64,000 nt of DNA, from NCBI RefSeq assembly GCF_001652915.1, contig NZ_BBQI01000011.1:1-64000 (forward strand), read 5' to 3'. Positions within the stretch are counted from its first letter, which is position 1; every line of letters begins with the position of its first letter. Source of the stretch: Cupriavidus sp. D384. Lineage in GTDB: Bacteria; Pseudomonadota; Gammaproteobacteria; Burkholderiales; Burkholderiaceae. Below, in pieces: positions 42,809-52,202 of this stretch. A program made the position numbers and the translations under genes. The notes beneath the pieces were generated by a model, which saw only the letters and a program-made list of their open reading frames with translations, was not told where the DNA came from and did not search any database.

Positions 42809-45142
42809 TTGTCCGCCACACCCGACCAACCGCCCCGCTATACCGTCGCCGTGCGCACCCTGTGCGAGTTCACGGCCAAGGCGGGCGACCTCGACCTGCG
42901 CTTCACGCCGTCGCCCACCGGGCAGGAGGGCGTGGCCGGGCATGGCGTGGTGACCAGCCGGCGCGGGCCCGGCTATGAGGCCGAGGTGGCGCTGTCGGGG
43001 GATTTCGAAGGCCTGCGCGTGCGCGGGCGGGCCGATGGCTACAACCCCGTGACCAACCGGGTCGAGGAAATCAAGACGGTGCGCGGCCAGAAGGTGGAGA
43101 TTCCGCAGAACCACCAGGCATTGCACTGGGCCCAGGCCAAGATCTATGGCTGGCTGCTGTGCCAGTCGCGCGAGCTGAAGCAGATCGATGTGGCACTGGT
43201 CTACTTCGATATCGTCAGCCAGCAGGAACGCGTGCTCAGGGAGCGCTTCGACGCGCAGGCGCTGCGCGAGTTCTTCGAGGATAGCTGCCGCCGCTTCATG
43301 CACTGGGCCGAACGCGAGGCCGCCCATCGCAGCGGCCGCGACGCAGGGCTGGCGGCGCTGGCCTTTCCGCACGGCACATTCCGCGAAGGCCAGCGCCTGC
43401 TGGCGGAATCGGTCTACAAGGCCAACGCGTTGGCGCGCACGCTGCTGGCGCAGGCGCCAACCGGCATCGGCAAGTCGATCGGCACGGTGTTTCCGGCGCT
43501 CAAGGCCATGCCGACCCAGCGCATCGACAAGGTGTTCTTCCTGTCGGCGCGATCCACGGGCCGTGCCGTGGCACTGCACGCCACGCGGCAGCTCAGGCAG
43601 AACGCCGCCGAGACACCGCTGCGCGTGCTGGAGCTGACCGCACGTGACAAGGCCTGCGAACATCCCGAGCTGGCCTGCCACGGCGAATCTTGCCCGCTGG
43701 CGCAAGGCTTCTACGACCGCCTGCCCGCTGCCCGCGATGCCGCCAGCCGCGCACCGCTGCTGGACCGCGCCACCACGCGCGAGATTGCCCGCGCGCACCA
43801 GGTCTGCCCCTACTACCTGGCCCAGGAAATGATCCGCTGGAGCGATCTGGTGGTGGGCGACTACAACTATTACTTCGATCGCAGCGCGCTGCTGTACATG
43901 CTGACCGCGATGAACGAGTGGCGTGTCAGCGTGCTGGTGGACGAGGCGCACAACCTGGTGGACCGGGGCCGCGCGATGTACACGTCCACGCTTGACCACG
44001 CGGCGTTCCGTGGCGTGCGGCTGGCCGCGCCCGGCGCGCTGAAGCGGCCGATGGACCGCGTCTACCGCCAGTGGAATGCGCTGGCAAAGTCCGGCGATGC
44101 CGCGTACGAAACGCGCGGCGAGGAGCCCGCTGCCTTCGTCGAGGCGCTGGTCCAGCTTTGCACGGCCATCATCGACGACATGAGCGAGCATCCGCAGCGG
44201 CACGACGCCGCGCTGGAGCGCTTCTACTTCGATGCCATGCACTTCCTGCGGCTGGCCGAGCAGATGACCGAGTACGGCGGCAAGCATTCGCTGTTCGACA
44301 TCACGCGCACGCCGCGCAAGCGGGGCAGCTTCGACGCCGACCTGTGCGTGCGCAACCTGCTGCCGGCCCCGTACCTGGCGCCGCGCTTTGCCGGCACGCA
44401 TTCGACCACGCTGTTTTCGGCCACGCTGCAGCCGGCCGACTACTACCACAACCTGCTGGGGCTGCCCGCCAGCACGGTGTCGGTGGAAGTGCCATCGCCA
44501 TTCCACGCCGCGCAGCTCGACGTTCACGTGGCACGTCATATCTCCACGCGCTACGCCCAGCGCCAGCGCTCGCTGCCCGCCATCGTGCAGCTGATGGCCG
44601 ACCAGTTTGCACGCCGTCCCGGCAACTACCTGGCGTTCTTCAGCAGCCACGACTACCTGCAGCAGGCCGCCGCGCTACTGGCCGAACACCATCCCGACAT
44701 TCCGATCTGGTCACAGGCGCGCGGCATGACCGAGGCGGGCCAGGCGGCATTCCTGGACGCCTTCGCGCCCGGCGGCCAGGGCATCGGCTTCGCGGTGCTC
44801 GGCGGGGTGTTTTCCGAGGGTGTGGATTTGCCCGGCGACCGCCTGATCGGTGCCTTCGTGGCGACGCTGGGCCTGCCGCAGATCAATCCGGTGAACGAAC
44901 AGCTGCGCGACCGCATGGAGACCGTCTTCGGGCAGGGCTACGACTACGCCTACCTGTATCCCGGCCTGCGCAAGGTGGTGCAGGCCGCGGGCCGCGTGAT
45001 CCGCACCCAGCAGGACCGCGGCGTGGTCTGGCTGATCGACGACCGCTATGCGCGCGCCGAAGTGCAGGCGCTATTGCCGGCATGGTGGGAAATTCTTACC
45101 GGCCCGCCGGCGCACGTGCGTGCGCTGTCGCTGGCAGAATGA
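42809..45142 (+). CDS. Nuclease-helicase fusion: PD-(D/E)xK domain plus DinG/XPD-type helicase
   Basis: This protein of about 777 residues has an N-terminal RecB/Cas4-like nuclease motif (Asp76 ... Glu87-x-Lys89 in GRADGYNPVTNRVEEIKTV, then NHQALHWAQAKIYGWLL). A DinG/XPD superfamily 2 helicase follows with Walker A APTGIGKS (216-223), an Fe-S-type cysteine set (Cys283, Cys290, Cys295, Cys333) and DEAH (378-381). A late motif GRVIRTQQDRG is present. No ATG fits the start: TTG 42809 (LSATPDQPPRYTVAVRTL) was chosen because it lies just after a LexA box. Its likely job is resection or unwinding of damaged DNA. Confidence 0.85.
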   Translation: MSATPDQPPRYTVAVRTLCEFTAKAGDLDLRFTPSPTGQEGVAGHGVVTSRRGPGYEAEVALSGDFEGLRVRGRADGYNPVTNRVEEIKTVRGQKVEIPQNHQALHWAQAKIYGWLLCQSRELKQIDVALVYFDIVSQQERVLRERFDAQALREFFEDSCRRFMHWAEREAAHRSGRDAGLAALAFPHGTFREGQRLLAESVYKANALARTLLAQAPTGIGKSIGTVFPALKAMPTQRIDKVFFLSARSTGRAVALHATRQLRQNAAETPLRVLELTARDKACEHPELACHGESCPLAQGFYDRLPAARDAASRAPLLDRATTREIARAHQVCPYYLAQEMIRWSDLVVGDYNYYFDRSALLYMLTAMNEWRVSVLVDEAHNLVDRGRAMYTSTLDHAAFRGVRLAAPGALKRPMDRVYRQWNALAKSGDAAYETRGEEPAAFVEALVQLCTAIIDDMSEHPQRHDAALERFYFDAMHFLRLAEQMTEYGGKHSLFDITRTPRKRGSFDADLCVRNLLPAPYLAPRFAGTHSTTLFSATLQPADYYHNLLGLPASTVSVEVPSPFHAAQLDVHVARHISTRYAQRQRSLPAIVQLMADQFARRPGNYLAFFSSHDYLQQAAALLAEHHPDIPIWSQARGMTEAGQAAFLDAFAPGGQGIGFAVLGGVFSEGVDLPGDRLIGAFVATLGLPQINPVNEQLRDRMETVFGQGYDYAYLYPGLRKVVQAAGRVIRTQQDRGVVWLIDDRYARAEVQALLPAWWEILTGPPAHVRALSLAE

Positions 45143-45224
45143 CGGTTACGCCGCTGGCGCGGAAATCGCGTGGCAGGGCATCAGACCATCACCAGACCAC
45201 CATGTATCGACGGAGCCCCGACCG

Positions 45225-45551
45225 ATGAGCATGACCCACACCTTTGCCACGACAGAACCGTCGCGCGACGAGATCGACGCACTGCGCGGCGCCACCATCC
45301 TGGAGTTCGGCACGCCCTGGTGCGGCTTCTGCCAGCGCGCCCAGCCGTTGATTGAATCGGCGTTCGGCCAGCACCCCGGCATCGACCATATCAAGGTGGA
45401 AGATGGCAGCGGCCGCCCGCTGGGCCGATCGTTCCGCGTGAAGCTCTGGCCCACGCTGGTGTTCCTGCGCGACGGCCAGGAAGTGGCGCGCCTGGTGCGT
45501 CCGAACGACACCCGGGACATTACCGAGGCCATGCGGAAGATCGACCAGTGA
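45225..45551 (+). CDS. Thioredoxin-family protein
   Basis: This 108-residue protein has the thioredoxin active site WCGFC (Cys33, Cys36) in EFGTPWCGFCQRAQP and the cis-Pro strand LWPTLVFLRDGQEVARLVRP. It uses CGFC rather than the CGPC of canonical thioredoxin. The ATG at 45225 follows a CGGAG site. It is 82 bp downstream of the helicase gene on the same strand and may be co-transcribed. Confidence 0.88.
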   Translation: MSMTHTFATTEPSRDEIDALRGATILEFGTPWCGFCQRAQPLIESAFGQHPGIDHIKVEDGSGRPLGRSFRVKLWPTLVFLRDGQEVARLVRPNDTRDITEAMRKIDQ

Positions 45552-45715
45552 TTTCCCGCCGCGCGCGCCTGGCGTTCGCTTTGTCCCACTGAACGTTCCA
45601 TTCGTGCCTTGATGATGTGCAAAGGGCGGCGCTAAGGTTGTGCCTGCCCTGCTGGCTGTTTGCCGAGTGCAATACCTCGGCGTGACGGCCCATCAAAACA
45701 TCAAGGAGACAACGC

Positions 45716-46666
45716 GTGTTCCAGCCCCAACGCCGCAAGGTGCTTGGCCTGGGCGTGGCCGCCGTCGGCGCCGCCCTGCTGCCCCAGATTCCGTTTGCAC
45801 AACCGGCCGCCAAGTCTGGCGGCACCCGCCTGATCCTCCTCGGCACCAAAGGCGGCCCGCGCGTGGGCGGGTCGCGTTCCAACCCGGCCAACCTGCTGCT
45901 GATCAACGGCGTGCCCTACGTGATCGACTGCGGCACCGGCGTGTCGCGTCAGATGGTCAATGCCGGCGTGCCGCTGTCGGCGCTGCGCTACGTGTTTATC
46001 AGCCACCATCATTCGGACCACGACCTCGAATACGGCAACCTGATCTACAACGCCTGGGCCACGGGCCTGAACCAGACCGTGCATGCCTACGGGCCCAGCG
46101 GCACGGCCGAGATGACGCGCACCTACTGGGCGCTGAACCGCTTCGACATCGACACGCGCATCGCCGACGAAGGCCGCCCCGATATCCGCAAGCTGGTAGA
46201 GGCCACCGATATCACCGGCAACGGCGTGGTGCTGCAGAACGCCGACGTCAAGGTCACGGCATTCCGCACACCGCACCCGCCCATCGTGGACAACTTCGCC
46301 TACAGGTTCGAAACCGCCGACCGCACCATCGTGTTTTCCAGCGACACCGCCTACAACCCGAAACTGGCCGAATTCGCCAAGGGCGCTGACGTGCTGGTGC
46401 ACGAGGCCATGTACGGCCCCGGCATCGACGCCCTGGTCTCACGCGTTGCCAACGGTGCCACCATCAAGAAACACTTCCTGGAAAGCCACACGCTGACCGA
46501 GGACGTCGGCCGCATCGCCGCGGCGGCAGGCGTAAAGACGCTGGTACTCAGCCATTTCGTACCGGGCGACGACGACCGCATCACCGACGAGATGTGGGCC
46601 GCCGACGTCCGCAAGCACTTCAACGGGCGGATCGTGGTGGGGAAGGATTTGATGGAGGTGCGGTAG
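45716..46666 (+). CDS. Exported MBL-fold metallo-hydrolase
   Basis: This 316-residue protein begins with a Tat-like signal (RRKVLGLGVAAVGAALL) and has the MBL metal motif HHHSDHD (97-103), plus NFAYRFETADRTIVFSSDT with the next metal Asp and LVLSHFVPGDD with the last His. The start is GTG 45716 behind AAGGAGAC. It is close to RNase Z/arylsulfatase-like hydrolases in fold, but the periplasmic location argues against tRNA processing. The substrate is unknown. Confidence 0.86.
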   Translation: MFQPQRRKVLGLGVAAVGAALLPQIPFAQPAAKSGGTRLILLGTKGGPRVGGSRSNPANLLLINGVPYVIDCGTGVSRQMVNAGVPLSALRYVFISHHHSDHDLEYGNLIYNAWATGLNQTVHAYGPSGTAEMTRTYWALNRFDIDTRIADEGRPDIRKLVEATDITGNGVVLQNADVKVTAFRTPHPPIVDNFAYRFETADRTIVFSSDTAYNPKLAEFAKGADVLVHEAMYGPGIDALVSRVANGATIKKHFLESHTLTEDVGRIAAAAGVKTLVLSHFVPGDDDRITDEMWAADVRKHFNGRIVVGKDLMEVR

Positions 46667-46700
46667 GCTTTGACAGCCAACCCAATGGATCGACAACAAT

Positions 46701-46727
46701 CAGCCCGCACTATGGCGGGCTGCTTTT
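46701..46727 (+). terminator. Terminator after the MBL gene
   Basis: CAGCCCGC and GCGGGCTG form a stem followed by CTTTT. A similar hairpin sequence recurs at 47440-47463. Confidence 0.7.
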
Positions 46728-46744
46728 ACTCGCCAACCGCAAAA

Positions 46745-47266
46745 TCAATCTGGCTTGAATCCCTTGAACGTCTTGGTGTCCGCTACGGCATAGTAAAGCT
46801 GTATGCCCTTTCCCTTGGCAGGCGCAAATCGACCGATATACCCGGCCATCACGAACGCCGCAGAGCCCTGCCCGGTCGATTCCACTACACATACGTACCG
46901 GCTTGTTCCCTGTGTCACGACGCCATAACCAGCGCGCAAGGGGACTTCCAAAGGTGCCGGCTTCCATCGCGTAAGTGGAATGGCCGTCCGGATATACCCG
47001 CGACGTCTGTCTACAAATACATAGTCGTTATCCCCGCCCTTGCTGACGGCGTATCCGACGCGGACACCGGGCAACCGCTCCGGCCAGGTCAAGCGGTAGC
47101 CGGGAACGTCCTCAACCACCTGATGGCCGCTCGCCCCCATCACGACAGAAATGCCGGCAGCCGTTGAATACCCGAGCAGGCAACTTTCGATGACAGCTTG
47201 CGGCGGCTGCGCGTGGGCAACGGAATAGCAACCGACAAGTAAAAATACAGATGGCGCGAATCGCAT
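46745..47266 (-). CDS. Exported hypothetical protein
   Basis: This 173-residue protein has a clear signal peptide (MRFAPSVFLLVGCYSVAHA, cut before QPPQ) and a mature domain with alternating beta-strand patterns, two Arg-rich turns (VDRRRGYIR) and Cys residues. The ATG at 47264-47266 is preceded by AGGAAAGG. I do not recognise the family. It lies alone between two terminators. Confidence 0.55.
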   Translation of the reverse strand: MRFAPSVFLLVGCYSVAHAQPPQAVIESCLLGYSTAAGISVVMGASGHQVVEDVPGYRLTWPERLPGVRVGYAVSKGGDNDYVFVDRRRGYIRTAIPLTRWKPAPLEVPLRAGYGVVTQGTSRYVCVVESTGQGSAAFVMAGYIGRFAPAKGKGIQLYYAVADTKTFKGFKPD

Positions 47267-47439
47267 TACCTGTGCGCCTTTCCTCTGGAAATCTTCAGCC
47301 ATTCGCTCCCAAATTTCCAAAATATCGTTCCTCCATGGGCCGCGGTGGATTCGTAAGTGTACGGATACGTTCCTATAACCTTTCGTTCCTGAACGATCTT
47401 TCCGCGTCGTCTTTTCTTGACAACGATCCAACAAAACAA

Positions 47440-47463
47440 AAAGCCCGCACATGGCGGGCTTTT
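47440..47463 (-). terminator. Terminator after lrp
   Basis: AGCCCGC and GCGGGCT pair around a short loop with A/T runs on both sides. On the minus strand the T run directly follows the stem, so it ends the Lrp-type gene's transcript. Confidence 0.65.
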
Positions 47464-47486
47464 CACTCGTTCATCCGCAACCCTGC

Positions 47487-47960
47487 TCACAAATCCAGCG
47501 GCATCGCGCTCGTACACTTGATCTCGTCCAGGCACACGCTTGACTTCACGCCGCTCACGCCGGGGATGCGCATCAGGGTGTCGAGCAGGAAGTCCGACAG
47601 CGACTTCAGGTCCTTTGCCACCACCTTCAGCACGTAGTCGATGTCGCCGGTGACCGAAAAGCACTCCTGGATCTGCGCCAGTTCGGCCACCAGTCCCTTG
47701 AATTTGGACAAATCGCGAATGTGGCCGCGTTCCATCGTCACGTGGATGAAGGCCGTTACGCCAAACCCCAGCGCGGTACTGTCCAGCCGCGCCTCGTAGC
47801 GCTTGATGATGCCGCCTTCCTCCAGGCGGCGATGGCGCCGCAATGTCTGGGCGGGCGACAGGTTGATCGCCTCGGACAGTTCCAGGTTCGATGCACGCCC
47901 GTGTTCCTGCAGTTCTGCCAGCAAGCGGCGATCGATGCGGTCAAGGTCGGTTTGTTGCAT
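47487..47960 (-). CDS. Lrp/AsnC-family regulator, likely of hpd
   Basis: This 157-residue protein has the Lrp N-terminal HTH (LDRIDRRLLAELQEHG...SPAQTLRRHRRLEEGGII) and the RAM ligand-binding domain (FSVTGDIDYVLKVVAKDLKS). The start at ATG 47958-47960 follows AGGAAACG. It is divergent from hpd, which suggests control of tyrosine degradation by an aromatic amino acid. Confidence 0.9.
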   Translation of the reverse strand: MQQTDLDRIDRRLLAELQEHGRASNLELSEAINLSPAQTLRRHRRLEEGGIIKRYEARLDSTALGFGVTAFIHVTMERGHIRDLSKFKGLVAELAQIQECFSVTGDIDYVLKVVAKDLKSLSDFLLDTLMRIPGVSGVKSSVCLDEIKCTSAMPLDL

Positions 47961-47985
47961 TATCGTTTCCTGAAATGGCGGTTTC

Positions 47986-48039
47986 ACGAAATCTTATCTC
48001 ATCTTTCAGGGTTTCCCTGCGTGCCTTACGAAATCCTAT
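47986..48039. promoter_or_regulatory. Direct repeats between lrp and hpd
   Basis: ACGAAATCTTAT (47986-47997) and ACGAAATCCTAT (48028-48039) are near-identical direct repeats whose starts are 42 bp apart, four helical turns. They lie in the lrp/hpd divergent promoter and are candidate Lrp-type binding half-sites. Confidence 0.45.
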
Positions 48040-48165
48040 TTAGCGAGGCGGGTTCTACAATTTCCTCACGTTGTGCAGCGCGCCAGGCGTCTCCCACGCC
48101 ACTCGCCCTGCTGCCTCACCGAAATAATATTTCCATTCCCCCTCTCGCCCCCGAGCGCTCCGATC

Positions 48166-49239
48166 ATGGCCGACCTGTTTGAAAACCCGATGCAACTGAT
48201 GGGCTTCGAGTTCGTTGAATTCGCCTCGCCCACGCCCAACGTGCTGGAACCGCTGTTCGAGAAGATGGGCTTCACGCTGGTGGCCCGTCACCGTTCGAAG
48301 GATGTGGTGCTGTATCGCCAGGGCGACATCAACTTCATCGTCAACAACGAGCCGCACAGCGAAGCCGCCTATTTCGCCGCCGAGCACGGCCCCAGCGCCT
48401 GCGGCATGGCCTTCCGCGTCAAGGATTCGCACAAGGCGTACAACCGCGCGCTGATGCTGGGCGCCCAGCCGATCGAGATCGCCACGGGCCCGATGGAACT
48501 GCGCCTGCCGGCCATCAAGGGCATCGGCGGCGCGCCGCTGTACCTGATCGACCGCTTCGAGGACGGCAAGTCGATCTATGACATCGATTTCGAATATATC
48601 GAGGGCGTGGACCGCCACCCGAAGGGCCACGGCCTCAAGCTGATCGACCACCTGACGCACAACGTCTACCGTGGCCGCATGGCTTACTGGGCTAACTTCT
48701 ACGAACGCCTGTTCAATTTCCGCGAAATCCGCTATTTCGATATCCAGGGCGAGTACACGGGCCTGACCTCGAAGGCGATGACCGCGCCGGACGGCAAGAT
48801 CCGCATTCCGCTGAACGAGGAATCGTCGAAGGGCGCCGGCCAGATCGAGGAGTTCCTGATGGCGTTCAACGGCGAAGGCATCCAGCACATCGCCTTCTCG
48901 GTGGACAACCTGCTCGAAGTCATCGACAGCCTGCAACTGGCTGGCGTCGAGCTGATGACCGCACCGAACGACTATTACTACCAGGCCCTGGACACGCGCC
49001 TGCCCGGCCACGGCCAGCCGGTGGACCAGCTCAAGGCCCGCGGCATCCTGCTCGACGGCACCACCGAAGGCGGCCGTCCGCGCCTGCTGCTGCAGATCTT
49101 CTCCAAGACGGTGCTCGGCCCGGTGTTCTTCGAATACATCCAGCGCTCCGGCGACGACGGCTTCGGCGAAGGCAACTTCAAGGCGCTGTTCGAGTCACTC
49201 GAACGCGACCAGATCGAACGCGGCACGCTGAAGGTGTGA
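48166..49239 (+). CDS. hpd: 4-hydroxyphenylpyruvate dioxygenase
   Basis: This 357-residue enzyme converts 4-hydroxyphenylpyruvate to homogentisate. It has two VOC-type domains with metal ligands His in [14 protein letters not shown], His in [11 protein letters not shown] and Glu in [21 protein letters not shown]. The ATG at 48166 ([20 protein letters not shown]) is the family start. It is followed by aroP and tyrB, giving a tyrosine catabolism cluster. Homogentisate dioxygenase genes are not in the window. Confidence 0.95.
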   Translation: MADLFENPMQLMGFEFVEFASPTPNVLEPLFEKMGFTLVARHRSKDVVLYRQGDINFIVNNEPHSEAAYFAAEHGPSACGMAFRVKDSHKAYNRALMLGAQPIEIATGPMELRLPAIKGIGGAPLYLIDRFEDGKSIYDIDFEYIEGVDRHPKGHGLKLIDHLTHNVYRGRMAYWANFYERLFNFREIRYFDIQGEYTGLTSKAMTAPDGKIRIPLNEESSKGAGQIEEFLMAFNGEGIQHIAFSVDNLLEVIDSLQLAGVELMTAPNDYYYQALDTRLPGHGQPVDQLKARGILLDGTTEGGRPRLLLQIFSKTVLGPVFFEYIQRSGDDGFGEGNFKALFESLERDQIERGTLKV

Positions 49240-49318
49240 CGCATCCGGCCCGGCACTGATCCGGGCTGGCCCATTTCCCCTGCTTTTCCAAGCGTGTGCC
49301 GGTAAACTCTCGGGTTTT

Positions 49319-49367
49319 CGCCGGCGCGCACCCCTGCGTCCGGCGTTACCCGCGCCGGCGCTTTTTT
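49319..49367 (+). terminator. Terminator or attenuator between hpd and aroP
   Basis: CGCCGGCGCG and CGCGCCGGCG form a strong stem (with a 22-nt loop) followed by CTTTTTT, 67 bp before aroP. It could end hpd transcription or attenuate read-through. Confidence 0.7.
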
Positions 49368-49433
49368 CAAAGCGCCCAACCCCAAAGAGGCGCGCCGCCA
49401 TTCCACAAGAATGGGTAGAGGATAGACAACTCC

Positions 49434-50822
49434 ATGCATGCTCCTGACAGCCAAGGCACGCTCAAGCGTGGCCTGAAGAATCGCCATATCCAGCTGATTG
49501 CGCTGGGCGGCGCCATCGGCACCGGCCTGTTCCTGGGCATTGCCCAGACCATCAAGCTGGCTGGGCCCTCCGTGCTGCTGGGCTACGCGCTGGCCGGCAT
49601 CGTCGCTTTCTTCATCATGCGCCAGCTGGGCGAGATGGTCGTCGACGAACCGGTGGCGGGCTCGTTCAGCTACTTTGCCAACAAGTATTGCGGCCACTTT
49701 GCCGGCTTCATGTCCGGCTGGAACTACTGGGTGCTGTACATCCTGGTCAGCATGGCCGAACTGTCGGCCGTGGGCATCTACGTCCAGTACTGGTGGCCCG
49801 GCATCCCCACGTGGGTCTCCGCCCTGGGCTTCTTCGTCGTCATCAACGCCATCAACCTGGCCAGCGTGAAGTCGTTCGGCGAGATGGAGTTCTGGTTCTC
49901 GATCATCAAGGTCGCGGCCATCGTCGGCATGATCGGCTTTGGCGGCTACATGCTGGGCACCGGCACTGCAGGCCCCGAGGCCAGCGTCGCCAACCTGTGG
50001 CAGCACGGCGGCTTCTTCCCGAACGGGCTGGGCGGACTGGTGATGGCGATGGCCGTGATCATGTTCTCGTTCGGCGGCCTCGAACTGGTGGGCATTACCG
50101 CCGCCGAAGCCGACAACCCGGGCAAGAGCATCCCCAAGGCCACCAACCAGGTGATCTACCGCATCCTGATCTTCTACGTTGGCGCGCTGGCCGTGCTGCT
50201 GTCGCTGTACCCGTGGCAGAAGGTGGTCACCGGCGGCAGCCCGTTCGTGCTGATCTTCCATGCGATGAACAGCGATATCGTGGCAACCGTGCTGAACGTG
50301 GTGGTGCTGACCGCGGCGCTGTCGGTCTACAACAGCGGCGTCTACTGCAACAGCCGCATGCTGCTGGGCCTGGCGCAACAGGGCAATGCCCCGCGCGCAC
50401 TGATGAAGGTGAACCGCCGCGGCATTCCGCTGGCCGCGCTGGGCGTATCGGCCCTGGCTACCGGCCTCTGCGTGCTGGTCAACTACTTCATGCCCGGTGA
50501 AGCGTTCGAACTGCTGATGGGCCTGGTGGTGTCGGCGCTGATCATCAACTGGGCCATGATCAGCATCATTCACCTGATGTTCCGCCGCGCCAAGCGTGCC
50601 GAAGGCAAGACCACGGTGTTCCAGAGCCTGGGCTATCCGCTGACCAACTACGTGACGCTGATCTTCCTGGCCGGCATCCTGGTGGTCATGTTCCTGACGC
50701 CCGGCCTGCGCATCTCGGTCTACCTGATTCCGGTCTGGCTGGTCATTCTTGGCGTAAGCTATCGCCTCCGGCAGAAGAACGCCGGTTCGGCCATGCCCGC
50801 CGCGAGCGCCCAGATCCAGTAA
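49434..50822 (+). CDS. aroP: Aromatic amino-acid permease
   Basis: This 462-residue APC-family transporter has twelve membrane helices. It has the AroP/PheP-like N-terminus LKRGLKNRHIQLIALGGAIG followed by TGLFLG, MRQLGEMVVDEPVAGSFSYFA and the signature FSFGGLELVGITAAEADNPGKSIPKA. It probably imports tyrosine/phenylalanine/tryptophan with protons. It lies between hpd and tyrB, so uptake is linked to degradation. Confidence 0.9.
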   Translation: MHAPDSQGTLKRGLKNRHIQLIALGGAIGTGLFLGIAQTIKLAGPSVLLGYALAGIVAFFIMRQLGEMVVDEPVAGSFSYFANKYCGHFAGFMSGWNYWVLYILVSMAELSAVGIYVQYWWPGIPTWVSALGFFVVINAINLASVKSFGEMEFWFSIIKVAAIVGMIGFGGYMLGTGTAGPEASVANLWQHGGFFPNGLGGLVMAMAVIMFSFGGLELVGITAAEADNPGKSIPKATNQVIYRILIFYVGALAVLLSLYPWQKVVTGGSPFVLIFHAMNSDIVATVLNVVVLTAALSVYNSGVYCNSRMLLGLAQQGNAPRALMKVNRRGIPLAALGVSALATGLCVLVNYFMPGEAFELLMGLVVSALIINWAMISIIHLMFRRAKRAEGKTTVFQSLGYPLTNYVTLIFLAGILVVMFLTPGLRISVYLIPVWLVILGVSYRLRQKNAGSAMPAASAQIQ

Positions 50823-50888
50823 CCTGCCTGTGCGGCCCGTGTGCACCCCGGGCCGCCACCCCCTGAACCCGCAAGCCAGACGCATCCC

Positions 50889-52085
50889 ATGTTCGAACAC
50901 ATCGAAGCCTTTCCCGGTGACCCGATCCTCTCGCTCAACGAGGATTTCCAGCAGGACCCGCGTACCAACAAGGTGAACCTGAGCATCGGCATCTACTTTG
51001 ACGACGAAGGCCGCCTGCCGGTCATGCAGGCCGTGGCCGAAGCCGAAGCCGCGCTGCTGTCGGACATGGGCCCGCGCCCCTACCTGCCGATGGCCGGCAT
51101 TGCCGCCTACCGCCAGGCCGTGCAGGCGCTGGTATTCGGCGAAGACTGCGCCGCCCGCGCCGAAGGCCGCATCGCCACGCTGCAGACGCTGGGCGGCTCG
51201 GGCGCGCTGCGCGTGGGCGCCGACTTCCTGAAGCGCTACTTCCCGACCGCGGAAATGTGGATCAGCGATCCCAGCTGGGAAAACCACCGCGTGGTGTTCG
51301 AGCGCGCCGGTTTCAAGGTCAACACCTATCCGTACTACGACGCCGAGACCGGTGGCCTGAAGTTCGACGCGATGCTGGCGGCCATCGAAGCCATTCCGCA
51401 GGGCGGTATCGTGCTGCTGCACGCCTGCTGCCACAACCCGACCGGCGTGGACCTGAACGATGACCAGTGGCGCCAGGTGATCGGCGTGCTGAAGGCCCGC
51501 AAGCTGCTGCCGTTCGTCGACATGGCCTACCAGGGCTTTGGCTCGGGCCTGGACGACGACGCCTTTGCCGTGCGCGAACTGGCCCGCCAGAACGTGCCCG
51601 CACTGGTGGCCAACTCGTTCTCGAAGAATTTCTCGCTGTATGGCGAGCGTTGCGGTGGCCTGAGCGTGATCTGCCAGAGCGCCGACGAAGCCGGCCGCGT
51701 GCTGGGCCAGCTGACCGGCGCCGTGCGCGCCAACTACAGCAACCCGCCCACCCACGGCGCCCGCGTGGTGGCACGCGTGCTGACCACCCCTGCGCTGCGC
51801 CAGAGCTGGGAAACGGAGCTGGCGGCCATGTGCCAGCGCATCACGCGCATGCGCCAGGCCATCCACGACCAGCTGCGCGAGCATGTCAGCGGCGAGAAGC
51901 TGTCGCGTTACGTCAAGCAGCGCGGCATGTTCACGTACACCGGCCTGTCGGCCGACCAGGTGGACCGCCTGAAAAACGAACACGGTGTCTATGTGCTGCG
52001 CTCGGGCCGCATGTGCGTGGCCGGCCTGAACGAACGCAATGTCGGCGTGGTGGCGAATGCCATCGGCCAGGTGCTGAAGGGCTGA
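50889..52085 (+). CDS. tyrB: Aromatic-amino-acid aminotransferase
   Basis: This 398-residue PLP enzyme of the class I aminotransferase family has the Schiff-base Lys246 in NSFSKNFSLYGERCGG and the motifs NPTGVDL and YSNPPTHGARV. It transaminates tyrosine to 4-hydroxyphenylpyruvate, the substrate of the hpd product. The ATG at 50889 was chosen because MFEHIEAFPGDPI is the normal family start. Confidence 0.92.
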   Translation: MFEHIEAFPGDPILSLNEDFQQDPRTNKVNLSIGIYFDDEGRLPVMQAVAEAEAALLSDMGPRPYLPMAGIAAYRQAVQALVFGEDCAARAEGRIATLQTLGGSGALRVGADFLKRYFPTAEMWISDPSWENHRVVFERAGFKVNTYPYYDAETGGLKFDAMLAAIEAIPQGGIVLLHACCHNPTGVDLNDDQWRQVIGVLKARKLLPFVDMAYQGFGSGLDDDAFAVRELARQNVPALVANSFSKNFSLYGERCGGLSVICQSADEAGRVLGQLTGAVRANYSNPPTHGARVVARVLTTPALRQSWETELAAMCQRITRMRQAIHDQLREHVSGEKLSRYVKQRGMFTYTGLSADQVDRLKNEHGVYVLRSGRMCVAGLNERNVGVVANAIGQVLKG

Positions 52086-52122
52086 GGGCCGCCCCACCTC
52101 GACGCACCCTGGCGTTCCAGGC

Positions 52123-52154
52123 AAACAGCCACCCTCGTGGTGGCTGTTTTTTTT
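52123..52154 (+). terminator. Terminator after tyrB
   Basis: AACAGCCACC and GGTGGCTGTT form a perfect 10-bp stem with a 5-nt loop, followed by eight T. It closes the hpd-aroP-tyrB region. Confidence 0.88.
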
Positions 52155-52202
52155 GCCCGGACAACACCGTCCGAACATTGCCGTCCGAACGATGCCGGCC
52201 GT

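Noticed and set aside
41351..44650. 1099-codon open frame on the minus strand through the helicase gene
   Set aside because: It merely runs opposite the nuclease-helicase and across the exonuclease III gene in another frame; no recognisable protein features are present.
48978..52178. 1066-codon open frame on the minus strand through hpd-aroP-tyrB
   Set aside because: Composition is the usual GC-skewed antisense type and the plus strand carries three confident genes.
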